From Rhodospirillaceae bacterium (GTDB taxonomy: Bacteria > Pseudomonadota > Alphaproteobacteria > UBA7985), in the NCBI GenBank assembly GCA_002700865.1, contig PAFB01000089.1, positions 1 through 9,172 of the forward strand: a stretch of 9,172 nt of DNA, written 5' to 3'. The position numbers were made by a program, and so were the translations under genes. Below the pieces are notes generated by a model. That model searched no databases and had not been told where the DNA came from. It saw nothing but the letters and a program-made list of their open reading frames with translations. Shown here in pieces: positions 1 through 5,825 of the stretch. Positions within the stretch are counted from its first letter, which is position 1. Every line of letters begins with the position of its first letter.

Positions 1-387
1 ATTGTCGAGCAGCGCTGGACGCCGACCTTCAAAAGCGTGCCCCACCAACTGAAAGCCCCAGCCGACCACTTGCAGACCAACGGCAATGATAATCTTCCAC
101 ATGACCGAAAGGCTTGGGTCGTACCACGTGATCCCGAGCCACAGGAACGGCAGCGCCAATAACACAACGATGCCACCGATCAACAAATCCATGGACATCC
201 ACAGGACCGCAAAGGCCACAAACACGTAAACCGACAGTGGCAAGCCCAGCAACTTGGGCCATGACGCCACGAACAGCACGCCAATAACGATCAGCGGAAT
301 CCCAATAAAGTGGGTCGCTTCGTTCCGCTCGTCCTGATGATAGCTGGCATAACCGGCCAGCTGTCGCGTGTAGAGTTCCGTGAACAT
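1..387 (-). CDS. DUF962 / Mpo1-like membrane protein, C-terminus cut by window edge
   Basis: Residues 1-129 are visible, read from ATG at 387 to the window edge; the C-terminus is missing. The sequence matches the DUF962 (YGL010w/Mpo1-like) family. It has an N-terminal GYASYHQDERNEATHFIGIP block (residues 12-31), four hydrophobic segments (about 28-42, 51-64, 67-89, 96-115), and the family signature GHAFEGRRPALLDN at 116-129. Histidines 17, 26 and 117 fit the conserved histidines of the family. Yeast Mpo1 is an Fe(II)-dependent dioxygenase in alpha-oxidation of 2-hydroxy fatty acids; bacterial members are mostly uncharacterised, so the reaction here is only an inference. An inner-membrane location is expected. 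The ATG is preceded by a weak GGGAC and by two in-frame TTG codons that could also start it. It lies 141 nt downstream of dnaJ on the same strand, behind a possible terminator, so it may have its own promoter. Family assignment is confident, function is not. Confidence 0.85.
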   Translation of the reverse strand, partial: MFTELYTRQLAGYASYHQDERNEATHFIGIPLIVIGVLFVASWPKLLGLPLSVYVFVAFAVLWMSMDLLIGGIVVLLALPFLWLGITWYDPSLSVMWKIIIAVGLQVVGWGFQLVGHAFEGRRPALLDN

Positions 388-402
388 CAACAAATGTCCC
401 GA

Positions 403-432
403 ATTATTTTGTATCGCAGAGACTTAACACAA
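403..432 (-). promoter_or_regulatory. Weak possible sigma70-type promoter for the DUF962 gene
   Basis: On the minus strand AATAAT (408-403, 5 of 6 matches to TATAAT) lies 18 nt after TTGTGT (432-427, 3 of 6 matches to TTGACA). Transcription would begin about 8-10 nt before the ATG at 387. The -35 match is poor, so this is only a candidate. The AT-rich patch stands out from the GC-rich surroundings, which is the main reason to list it. Confidence 0.25.
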
Positions 433-500
433 ACCCGAGCCGCTTAGGTGCGAAAATTGCCATTCTCGCAGTCGCCGCGCCTGCGCATCAAAGCAGCACA

Positions 501-530
501 AAGCCGCCTTCAGAGGGCCGGGGCAGGCTT
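501..530 (-). terminator. Hairpin overlapping the dnaJ stop codon, possible terminator
   Basis: In the minus-strand transcript AAGCC (530-526) plus GCC (524-522) pairs with GGC (508-506) plus GGCTT (505-501). This gives an 8-bp GC-rich stem with one bulged base and a 13-nt loop. The stem begins inside the dnaJ TAA stop. The bases that follow (TGTGCTGCTTT) are only moderately T-rich, so termination efficiency is uncertain; it could equally protect the 3' end of the dnaKJ mRNA. Confidence 0.35.
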
Positions 531-1662
531 AATCAGCGCTGAAGAAGCCCTTAACCTTGTTGAGAAACTTGGCTGCCAAGGGCGAGTGCGCGTTGCCCTC
601 TTTCTCGAACTCTTCGAGCAGCTCTTTCTGACGCTTGGTCAGGTTTGTCGGGGTTTCGACTTCGATGCGAACATAGAGATCGCCGCGTTCCTGCCGCCGA
701 TAAATCGACATGCCCTTACCGCGCAACCGCAGCTGCTGGCCGGTTTGCGCGCCAGCAGGGATCTTTACGCGGACCCGGGCGCCGTCAATGCTCGGCACTT
801 CTATATCACCGCCCAGCGCGGCCGAGGTCATGCCCACAGGCATGGCGATAAACAAGTGCTGCGCGTCGCGCTCGAACAGGTCGTGATCCTTGATGTTCAA
901 GAAGATGTAGAGGTCCCCTGAAGGCCCCCCACGCTGCCCCAATTCACCTTCGCCCGACAAGCGAATACGGGTGCCGTCTTCGACACCGGCGGGGATGTTG
1001 ACGGAAAGCTGCTTGTCCTTGGCCACTTTGCCGGCACCGTTACAGGAGCGGCACGGGTCGCTGATCACCTGACCCTGACCGTTACAGGTTGGACAGCCCC
1101 GCTCCATGGCAAAAATGCCGTTTTGCGTGCGGACGCGACCCCGGCCTCCGCAGGTGCCACAGGTTGTCGGGCTGGTTCCAGGTTTGGCGCCGGAGCCGGA
1201 ACAGGTGGAACAGGCTTCGGCCGAAGGGACCTTGATTTGGGTCGTTTTGCCCTCGTAGGCTTCTTCGAGCGTGATCGACATATTGTATTGCAGATCAGAG
1301 CCACGGCCGGGCTGACTGCGCCCTCCGCCCCGGCGACCACCGAAAGCCGAGCCGAACATCTCCTCAAAGATATCGCCAAAACCGTCGAAACCAGCCGCGC
1401 CAGCGCCTCCGCCAAAGGGATTTCCACCGCCCCCTTGCTCGAAAGCAGCGTGGCCGAATTGGTCATAGGCCGCCCGTTTTTGCGGATCTTTGAGCGCGTC
1501 GTAAGCCTCGTTTACGTCCTTGAAGGTCCGCTCAGCAGCTTCGTCGCCGGGATTGCGGTCGGGATGATGCTCCATGGCCAGCTTGCGAAAAGCAGACTTG
1601 AGCTCCTTCTCGGTGGCGGACTTCGAAACGCCCAGAACGTCGTAGTAATCGCGCTTTGACAT
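529..1662 (-). CDS. dnaJ: Chaperone protein DnaJ (Hsp40)
   Basis: This is a complete 377-residue class I DnaJ, the usual family length, acting in the cytoplasm. It binds unfolded proteins, hands them to DnaK and stimulates DnaK ATP hydrolysis. Domains in order are: the J domain (residues 1-70) with the essential HPD motif at 33-35; a Gly/Phe-rich linker (about 77-121); a zinc-binding domain with four CxxCxGxG-type repeats beginning at Cys151, Cys168, Cys190 and Cys204, all cysteines present; then the C-terminal substrate-binding and dimerisation region. The start is set by GGAG at 1675-1672, 9 nt upstream of ATG, and by the standard MSKRDYYDVLGV N-terminus. It lies 117 nt downstream of dnaK on the same strand, a gap filled by two hairpins that may tune DnaJ relative to DnaK. 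No missing residues or frame problems were seen. Identity is essentially certain. Confidence 0.98.
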   Translation of the reverse strand: MSKRDYYDVLGVSKSATEKELKSAFRKLAMEHHPDRNPGDEAAERTFKDVNEAYDALKDPQKRAAYDQFGHAAFEQGGGGNPFGGGAGAAGFDGFGDIFEEMFGSAFGGRRGGGRSQPGRGSDLQYNMSITLEEAYEGKTTQIKVPSAEACSTCSGSGAKPGTSPTTCGTCGGRGRVRTQNGIFAMERGCPTCNGQGQVISDPCRSCNGAGKVAKDKQLSVNIPAGVEDGTRIRLSGEGELGQRGGPSGDLYIFLNIKDHDLFERDAQHLFIAMPVGMTSAALGGDIEVPSIDGARVRVKIPAGAQTGQQLRLRGKGMSIYRRQERGDLYVRIEVETPTNLTKRQKELLEEFEKEGNAHSPLAAKFLNKVKGFFSAD

Positions 1663-1683
1663 GGGACTGCACTCCAGACCTAA

Positions 1684-1706
1684 AGAGAGCTCTTTGAGAG
1701 CGCTCT
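1684..1706 (-). promoter_or_regulatory. Small hairpin just upstream of the dnaJ ribosome-binding site
   Basis: In the minus-strand RNA, AGAG (1706-1703), a C, GCTCT (1701-1697), loop CAA, AGAGC (1693-1689), a T and CTCT (1687-1684) fold into 9 bp broken by a single C.T mismatch. The stem ends 8 nt before the GGAG of dnaJ. Only a short TTTA follows, so it is a poor intrinsic terminator. A role in mRNA processing or in adjusting dnaJ translation is an inference. The same bases contain the palindromes AGAGCGCTCT and AGAGCTCT. Confidence 0.5.
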
Positions 1707-1713
1707 TCCGTCA

Positions 1714-1771
1714 CTGCGCGGCACGCCCGGCGGCACTCTTAAACAGAGCCAAAACGGGCGTGTGCGCGCAG
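1714..1771 (-). repeat. Long multi-tier inverted repeat between dnaK and dnaJ
   Basis: CTGCGCG (1714-1720) and CACGCCCG (1722-1729) pair with CGGGCGTG (1755-1762) and CGCGCAG (1765-1771). This gives 15 bp interrupted only by a one-versus-two-base internal loop. Within the 25-nt loop CTCT and AGAG, then GG and CC, can pair again with a small bulge, so the RNA could form a stem of about 21 bp. It starts 8 nt after the dnaK stop and fills about half of the gap. No T-run follows the 3' arm in the minus transcript, which argues against simple termination. An mRNA processing or stability element setting DnaK:DnaJ stoichiometry, or a dispersed palindromic repeat, are both possible. Confidence 0.7.
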
Positions 1772-1779
1772 TTGGTTGG

Positions 1780-3699
1780 TTATTTGTCGTCGTCGTTGAC
1801 TTCTTCAAAGTCAGCGTCAACCACGTCGTCGCCACCCATATCCGCGCCGCCGGCCATGTCTTCAGGATTGAAGCCAGCACCGCCTTCCGCAGCATTCGGG
1901 TCACCATAGATTGCCGATCCAACCGCCATCATGGCTTCAGACAGCGCTTCGGTTTTGGCGCGGATGTCGTCGAGATCTTCAGTCCCCGAGGCCACCTTCA
2001 ACGTGTCCGCCTTTTCCTGAATATCGGCCTGGGAGGCGTCGTCGATCTTGTCGGCGTTGTCCTTGATCGTCTTTTCAGCCTGATAGGCGAGACTGTCAGC
2101 GGCGTTGCGGGCTTCGATCAGATCCTTGCGCTTCTGGTCGTCCGCGGCGTTAGCCTCTGCATCCTTGACCATGCGGTCGATGTCTTCATCCGACAAACCG
2201 CCAGACGCCTGAATCGTGATCTTCTGCTCCCGGCCTGTACCTTTGTCCTTGGCTTCCACCGAAACGATACCATTGGCATCGATATCGAAGGTAACTTCGA
2301 TCTGCGGCACACCGCGGGGTGCTGGTGGAATGCCTTCGAGGTTGAACTGGCCGAGCATCTTGTTGTCAGCCGCAATCGGGCGCTCGCCCTGAAAGACGCG
2401 GATGGTCACAGCCGATTGGTTATCGGCGGCTGTGGAGAAGGTCTGACCTTTGGAAGTCGGAATGGTCGTGTTGCGGTCGATCAGCCGGGTCATTTGACCG
2501 CCCAGCGTCTCAATCCCGAGCGACAACGGGGTCACGTCGAGCAGCAGGACGTCTTTTACGTCGCCCTGGAAAATACCACCCTGAACAGCTGCACCGATGG
2601 CAACCACTTCGTCAGGGTTCACGCCTTGGTTCGGTTCCTTGCCAAAGAAGCCCTTTACCAGCTCCTTCACCTTGGGCATGCGGGTCATCCCGCCGACCAT
2701 GACAATCTCGTCAATATCACCCGCTGCGAGACCAGCATCCTTCAAGGCATTTTTCACCGGGTCCATGGTCCGCTGCAGCAGGTCATCGACCAGCGCTTCG
2801 AGCTTAGCGCGGGAAATCTTCAGCATCAGGTGCTTGGGGCCGGTTGCGTCTGCTGTGATAAACGGCAGGTTCACTTCGGTCTCCATCGAGGAAGACAGCT
2901 CGATTTTTGCCTTTTCCGCGGCTTCTTTCAGCCGCTGCAGAGCATCTGTCTGCTGGCGCAGATCGATCCCGTTTTCCTTTTGGAACTCGTCTGCCAGGTA
3001 ATCCATAATCCGGATGTCAAAGTCTTCGCCCCCGAGGAACGTATCCCCGTTGGTCGCCTTAACCTCAATCACGCCGTCGCCGACTTCCAGCACGGATACA
3101 TCGAAGGTACCGCCGCCAAGGTCATAGACGACAATCGTGCCTTCGCCCTTCTTTTCCAGGCCATAGGCCATGGCTGCGGCGGTGGGCTCGTTGATGATCC
3201 GCTTGACTTCCAGACCAGCAATCTTGCCCGCGTCCTTAGTCGCCTGACGCTGCGCATCGTTGAAGTATGCCGGTACAGTGATGACCGCTTCAGTCACACT
3301 TTCGCCGAGGTAAGACTCAGCTGTTTCTTTCATCTTTCCGAGAATGAAAGCGGAAACCTGACTGGGCGAATACTTTTCACCGTCCACTTCGACCCATGCA
3401 TCGCCGTTGTCAGCCTTTACAACTTTGAAAGGCGCCATTTCAGCGTGCTTGGCGGTTTGGGCATCGTCAAAGCGGCGCCCGACAAGGCGCTTGATGGCGT
3501 ACAGGGTCCGGGCGGGGTTGGTTACGGCCTGACGCTTGGCAGACTGGCCAACCAGCCGCTCGCCACCGTCGCTGAAAGCAACCATCGAAGGCGTGGTACG
3601 GGCGCCTTCTGCGTTTTCGATTACCTTCGTGTTGGAGCCTTCCATGACCGCCACACACGAGTTGGTTGTACCCAAGTCAATACCGATGACTTTACTCAT
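1780..3699 (-). CDS. dnaK: Chaperone protein DnaK (Hsp70)
   Basis: This is the complete Hsp70 chaperone, 639 residues from the start chosen here. It uses ATP-driven cycles to bind and release hydrophobic segments of unfolded proteins, with DnaJ and GrpE as partners. The nucleotide-binding domain carries GIDLGTTNS (6-14), VYDLGGGTFDVSV (191-203) and VGGMTRMP (335-342). The interdomain linker is DVLLLDVTPLSLG (383-395), followed by the substrate-binding domain and lid, and the protein ends in EEVNDDDK, the usual acidic tail. Two starts are possible: ATG at 3708 (adds MNS) and ATG at 3699. AAGGA at 3715-3711 is only 2 nt from the first but 11 nt from the second, and the MSKVIGIDLGTTNS N-terminus is the family norm, so 3699 is preferred. 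It lies downstream of grpE after a 257-nt leader with a heat-shock-type promoter match. Identity is essentially certain; the start is likely. Confidence 0.97.
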   Translation of the reverse strand: MSKVIGIDLGTTNSCVAVMEGSNTKVIENAEGARTTPSMVAFSDGGERLVGQSAKRQAVTNPARTLYAIKRLVGRRFDDAQTAKHAEMAPFKVVKADNGDAWVEVDGEKYSPSQVSAFILGKMKETAESYLGESVTEAVITVPAYFNDAQRQATKDAGKIAGLEVKRIINEPTAAAMAYGLEKKGEGTIVVYDLGGGTFDVSVLEVGDGVIEVKATNGDTFLGGEDFDIRIMDYLADEFQKENGIDLRQQTDALQRLKEAAEKAKIELSSSMETEVNLPFITADATGPKHLMLKISRAKLEALVDDLLQRTMDPVKNALKDAGLAAGDIDEIVMVGGMTRMPKVKELVKGFFGKEPNQGVNPDEVVAIGAAVQGGIFQGDVKDVLLLDVTPLSLGIETLGGQMTRLIDRNTTIPTSKGQTFSTAADNQSAVTIRVFQGERPIAADNKMLGQFNLEGIPPAPRGVPQIEVTFDIDANGIVSVEAKDKGTGREQKITIQASGGLSDEDIDRMVKDAEANAADDQKRKDLIEARNAADSLAYQAEKTIKDNADKIDDASQADIQEKADTLKVASGTEDLDDIRAKTEALSEAMMAVGSAIYGDPNAAEGGAGFNPEDMAGGADMGGDDVVDADFEEVNDDDK

Positions 3700-3710
3700 A
3701 CTATTCATTT

Positions 3711-3715
3711 TCCTT
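3711..3715 (-). promoter_or_regulatory. dnaK Shine-Dalgarno that discriminates two start codons
   Basis: AAGGA lies 2 nt before ATG 3708-3706 and 11 nt before ATG 3699-3697. The first spacing is too short for efficient initiation and the second is long but workable. This supports the shorter protein, although dual initiation cannot be excluded from sequence. Confidence 0.6.
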
Positions 3716-3826
3716 TCTTCAGCGGACGCTCGAACCAGTCTTCAATCGAAGCCCCGATTTCCGGTCCCCTCCAGGCGCTCTCCGCATGACCCCTCGGGCA
3801 TTTGAGCGTGAGCTGTTTGAGATGGT

Positions 3827-3860
3827 AGGGACGCCACAATTTGTCCCTGTTTCAAAGGGA
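3827..3860 (-). promoter_or_regulatory. Mutually exclusive hairpins at the 5' end of the dnaK leader
   Basis: In the minus transcript TCCCT (3860-3856) can pair with AGGGA (3848-3844) across a 7-nt loop. Alternatively AGGGAC (3848-3843) can pair perfectly with GTCCCT (3832-3827) across a 10-nt loop. The middle segment cannot be in both helices at once. The element falls at, or just after, the predicted transcription start, so the upstream arm may be only partly transcribed. The stems are short, and a regulatory switch is an inference. Confidence 0.35.
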
Positions 3861-3861
3861 G

Positions 3862-3889
3862 ATATAGGGTCTCGAATTCTTGCCGCAAT
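3862..3889 (-). promoter_or_regulatory. Heat-shock (sigma32)-type promoter candidate for dnaK
   Basis: On the minus strand ATTG (3889-3886) is followed after 17 nt by CCTATATCT starting at 3868. This matches the alphaproteobacterial heat-shock consensus CTTG-N17/18-CYTATNT in the whole -10 element and in 3 of 4 -35 bases. The same segment can also be read as a sigma70 promoter, TTGCGG-N16-TATATC. It lies in the grpE-dnaK gap, so dnaKJ could be induced independently of hrcA-grpE. The start would be near 3854, giving a leader of about 155 nt. Confidence 0.5.
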
Positions 3890-3956
3890 GGTTTGAACGC
3901 GCATAGCGGTGACCTAGGCGCATACCCAACCGTCCATAAATTCAAGCGAGTGAGGC

Positions 3957-4616
3957 TTAGGCTGTACTTTCGTCGGTGCCCTCACCCGCGCCAGCGTCCT
4001 CCGCCGACTGAGGCTCCTGCGCGACAACGACCGTGGCAGGCTTGATCAAGCGGTCGTGCAGGCGGTAGCCGGCTCCGATCATCTGCACAATCTGCCCCGG
4101 CTTGATCCCCTCTGGCGCATCAACCCGCGAAATGGCTTCGTGAGCATTGTGATCGTAGGTATCGCCGGGCGCGGCGGTGATCTGCTTGACATGGTTGCGT
4201 TCAAACGCGTCCAGCAGCGTCTTTTCAGTCATCGCAACACCCACGCGCAGGTTTTTCAGCAAGGGATCGGCGTCGGCCTGTTCCTCGGTGACACTCTGCA
4301 GCGCCATGCGGATGAATTCTGATACCTGCAGAAAATCGCGCGCCAGCGGCTCTGCGGCATACTTACGGACATTGGCAATTTCCCGCTCGGCGCGCTTGCG
4401 CGTATTCTCAGCCTCGGCAACGGCTCGAAGCCGGTCGGCTTTGGCTTCGGCAAGCTGTGCTTCCAGCTCGACAATCATGTCATCCGGGGTCTGGTCGTCC
4501 GGAGCCGTCTCCGGCGGCAATTCCTCGTCATCCGGCACCGTTTCGATGCCAGCGGCCTTTTCAGCTGCTTTGATGTCTTCAGGGTCAATGTCTGGGGCGT
4601 TCTTTTCGTCGGACAA
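3957..4616 (-). CDS. grpE: GrpE, nucleotide exchange factor for DnaK, TTG start
   Basis: GrpE is a dimeric cochaperone that releases ADP from DnaK and so resets the Hsp70 cycle. The product is 219 residues from the start chosen here. An acidic, Pro-rich, probably disordered N-terminus (1-46) precedes a long charged helix suited to the coiled-coil dimer (about 47-108, including NTRKRAEREIANVRKYAAEP at 71-90). The C-terminal beta domain that contacts DnaK follows, with GDTYDHNAHEAISRVD (151-166) and GQIVQMIGAGYRLHDRLIKP (174-193) as family hallmarks. There is no ATG before residue 47. TTG at 4616 lies 6 nt after GAGGAAG (4629-4623) and gives MSDEKN, whereas the further TTG at 4631 overlaps that Shine-Dalgarno sequence; 4616 is therefore preferred. 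It lies 57 nt downstream of hrcA, with which it is probably co-transcribed. The FLQVSEFIRMAL segment (95-106) departs from the commoner ADNLxRAL pattern. Confidence 0.95.
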   Translation of the reverse strand: MSDEKNAPDIDPEDIKAAEKAAGIETVPDDEELPPETAPDDQTPDDMIVELEAQLAEAKADRLRAVAEAENTRKRAEREIANVRKYAAEPLARDFLQVSEFIRMALQSVTEEQADADPLLKNLRVGVAMTEKTLLDAFERNHVKQITAAPGDTYDHNAHEAISRVDAPEGIKPGQIVQMIGAGYRLHDRLIKPATVVVAQEPQSAEDAGAGEGTDESTA

Positions 4617-4622
4617 GAATGT

Positions 4623-4629
4623 CTTCCTC
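4623..4629 (-). promoter_or_regulatory. grpE Shine-Dalgarno fixing the TTG start
   Basis: GAGGAAG is a strong ribosome-binding match with a 6-nt spacer to TTG at 4616-4614. The competing in-frame TTG at 4631-4629 overlaps this element and has no comparable site of its own upstream. Confidence 0.75.
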
Positions 4630-4673
4630 AATCAACGATTAATGCGGGGTGGCTCAGCAATACAATCGCGGTT

Positions 4674-5753
4674 TCACAAAGAGGCACTGCCAAGCGCACG
4701 GCTCACGATCTGAGCGGTATAGTCCACCATGGGAATAATACGCCCGTAATTCATATGCATGGGGCCTATGACGCCAACGGCACCCACGACCTGGTTGGAC
4801 TGGTTCTGATAAGGCGCGAGGATCATTGAGCAGCCTGACAGGCCAAACAACTCAGTCTGCTCACCGATGAATATCTGCACGCCTTCTGCCGTATCCGTGC
4901 TGTCGAGCAGCTTGAGCATGGTTTCCTTGGTTTCCAGCGCTTGGAACAGGGTTTGAACCTTGTGCAACTCTTCGAGCTGGCGAACGTCCTTAAGCAGGTT
5001 TGATTGCCCGCGCACAATGAGGACGCCATCCTTGGCGTCGCTCGCTGACGTCGCCAGACCGGCTTCGACAATCGATGCGGTCAAGCGGTCGATCTCTGCG
5101 CGGTTGGTATTAACCTCGGCAGAAATTGCGCTGCGAGCCTGGTCCAGCGTTTTCCCAGCCAGTCGGGCTGAGAGAAAGTTTCCGGCGCGGATCAACGCGT
5201 CGCTGCCCACGCCGACTGGCAACTCCAGCAAGCGGTTTTCGACGTGCCCGCCTTCGAACACCAGAACCACCAGCGCCCGACCCGGTGAAAGCGGCACGAA
5301 TTCGATATGCCGAAGCGGCTCCTCAACCGTTGGCGCGACCACCAGACCGACACAGGATGACAGCCCGCTCAGCACGCCCGAAGCGTCGGCGAGCACGGCG
5401 TCAACGGACCGCCCGGCGACCTGACACTGCACTTCAATATCCGATCGGTCGTCGTCACTCAGGTTATTCTGCTCAAGCAGCCCTTCGACAAACAGCCGCA
5501 AACCCGCTTCCGTTGGCATCCGACCCGCTGAGGTATGCGGCGCGTAGAGTAGTCCGGCTTCCTCAAGGTCGAGCATCACCGACCGGATCGAGGCCGACGA
5601 TAGCTCAAAGCCGGGCAGTTTGGAGATAAAGCGTGAGGACACCGTCGAACCGGTTTCCATGTATTGCGCAACCACACTGCGCATCACGCTCTGCGCGCGC
5701 TCGGACAGCGATGTCAGCGACGAGGTTGATGGTGTGGGATCAAAGGAGCTCAT
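4674..5753 (-). CDS. hrcA: Heat-inducible transcription repressor HrcA
   Basis: HrcA is the repressor that binds CIRCE operators, usually at groESL and sometimes dnaK loci, and needs GroEL to stay active. This is a complete 359-residue protein, near the usual length. The N-terminal winged helix includes ERAQSVMRSVVAQYMETG (18-35), the recognition-helix region SSASIRSVMLDLEEAGLL (52-69) and the family signature PHTSAGRMPTEAGLRLFVE (72-90). The C-terminal dimerisation part has FIGEQTELFGLSGCSMI and ends with GRIIPMVDYTAQIVSRALG. ATG at 5753 has no Shine-Dalgarno sequence and an in-frame TAA lies 12 nt upstream, so no longer form exists; the promoter position suggests leaderless translation. It heads hrcA-grpE(-dnaK-dnaJ) and is divergent from rph. 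No CIRCE was seen near it, so autoregulation through that operator is not supported. Confidence 0.97.
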   Translation of the reverse strand: MSSFDPTPSTSSLTSLSERAQSVMRSVVAQYMETGSTVSSRFISKLPGFELSSASIRSVMLDLEEAGLLYAPHTSAGRMPTEAGLRLFVEGLLEQNNLSDDDRSDIEVQCQVAGRSVDAVLADASGVLSGLSSCVGLVVAPTVEEPLRHIEFVPLSPGRALVVLVFEGGHVENRLLELPVGVGSDALIRAGNFLSARLAGKTLDQARSAISAEVNTNRAEIDRLTASIVEAGLATSASDAKDGVLIVRGQSNLLKDVRQLEELHKVQTLFQALETKETMLKLLDSTDTAEGVQIFIGEQTELFGLSGCSMILAPYQNQSNQVVGAVGVIGPMHMNYGRIIPMVDYTAQIVSRALGSASL

Positions 5754-5759
5754 AGCGTT

Positions 5760-5788
5760 TATTTATGAACGCTCACGGACGAGGTCAA
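5760..5788 (-). promoter_or_regulatory. hrcA promoter candidate placed for a leaderless mRNA
   Basis: On the minus strand TTGACC (5788-5783, 5 of 6 matches to the sigma70 -35) is followed after 17 nt by TAAATA (5765-5760), with overlapping variants ATAAAT and CATAAA. Six bases separate TAAATA from the hrcA ATG, so transcription would start at or within a base or two of the A of the start codon. The -10 match is only moderate. The lack of a Shine-Dalgarno sequence for hrcA agrees with a leaderless message. Confidence 0.45.
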
Positions 5789-5817
5789 CGCCGCAGCTCT
5801 GCAGTCAAAGCGACCTC
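5781..5817. repeat. Inverted repeat overlapping the hrcA -35 region
   Basis: GAGGTC (5781-5786) and GACCTC (5812-5817) form a perfect 6-bp inverted repeat with a 25-nt spacer. The centres are 31 bp apart, about three helical turns, and one arm overlaps the proposed hrcA -35 hexamer. It could be an operator for a dimeric or looping regulator. It does not resemble CIRCE (TTAGCACTC-N9-GAGTGCTAA), and chance occurrence is possible for a 6-bp repeat. Confidence 0.3.
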
Positions 5818-5825
5818 AAGCACGG

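Noticed and set aside
29..262. 77-codon minus-strand frame near the left edge
   Set aside because: It is out of frame with the DUF962 gene that covers the same bases and matches its family throughout.
448..1659. Plus-strand open frames of 157 and 178 codons opposite dnaJ
   Set aside because: Both are in the same antisense codon register as dnaJ and are explained by its codon usage. No ribosome site or recognisable protein was seen.
1734..1750. GCACTC and GAG segments in the dnaK-dnaJ gap as a CIRCE operator
   Set aside because: Only part of one half-site matches, the spacing is wrong and the second half is missing. They are loop bases of the long hairpin.
1762..3789. 675-codon open frame on the plus strand opposite dnaK
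   Set aside because: It is in exact codon register with dnaK, so its stop codons would correspond to TTA, CTA or TCA in dnaK. The GC-biased codon usage of dnaK avoids these three, which explains the open frame. Antisense frames opposite Hsp70 genes are a well-known artefact. The translation resembles no family I recognise.
3941..3946. CTTGAA (minus strand) just after grpE as the -35 of a heat-shock promoter
   Set aside because: No acceptable -10 element lies 13-18 nt downstream; the pair at 3862-3889 is a better match.
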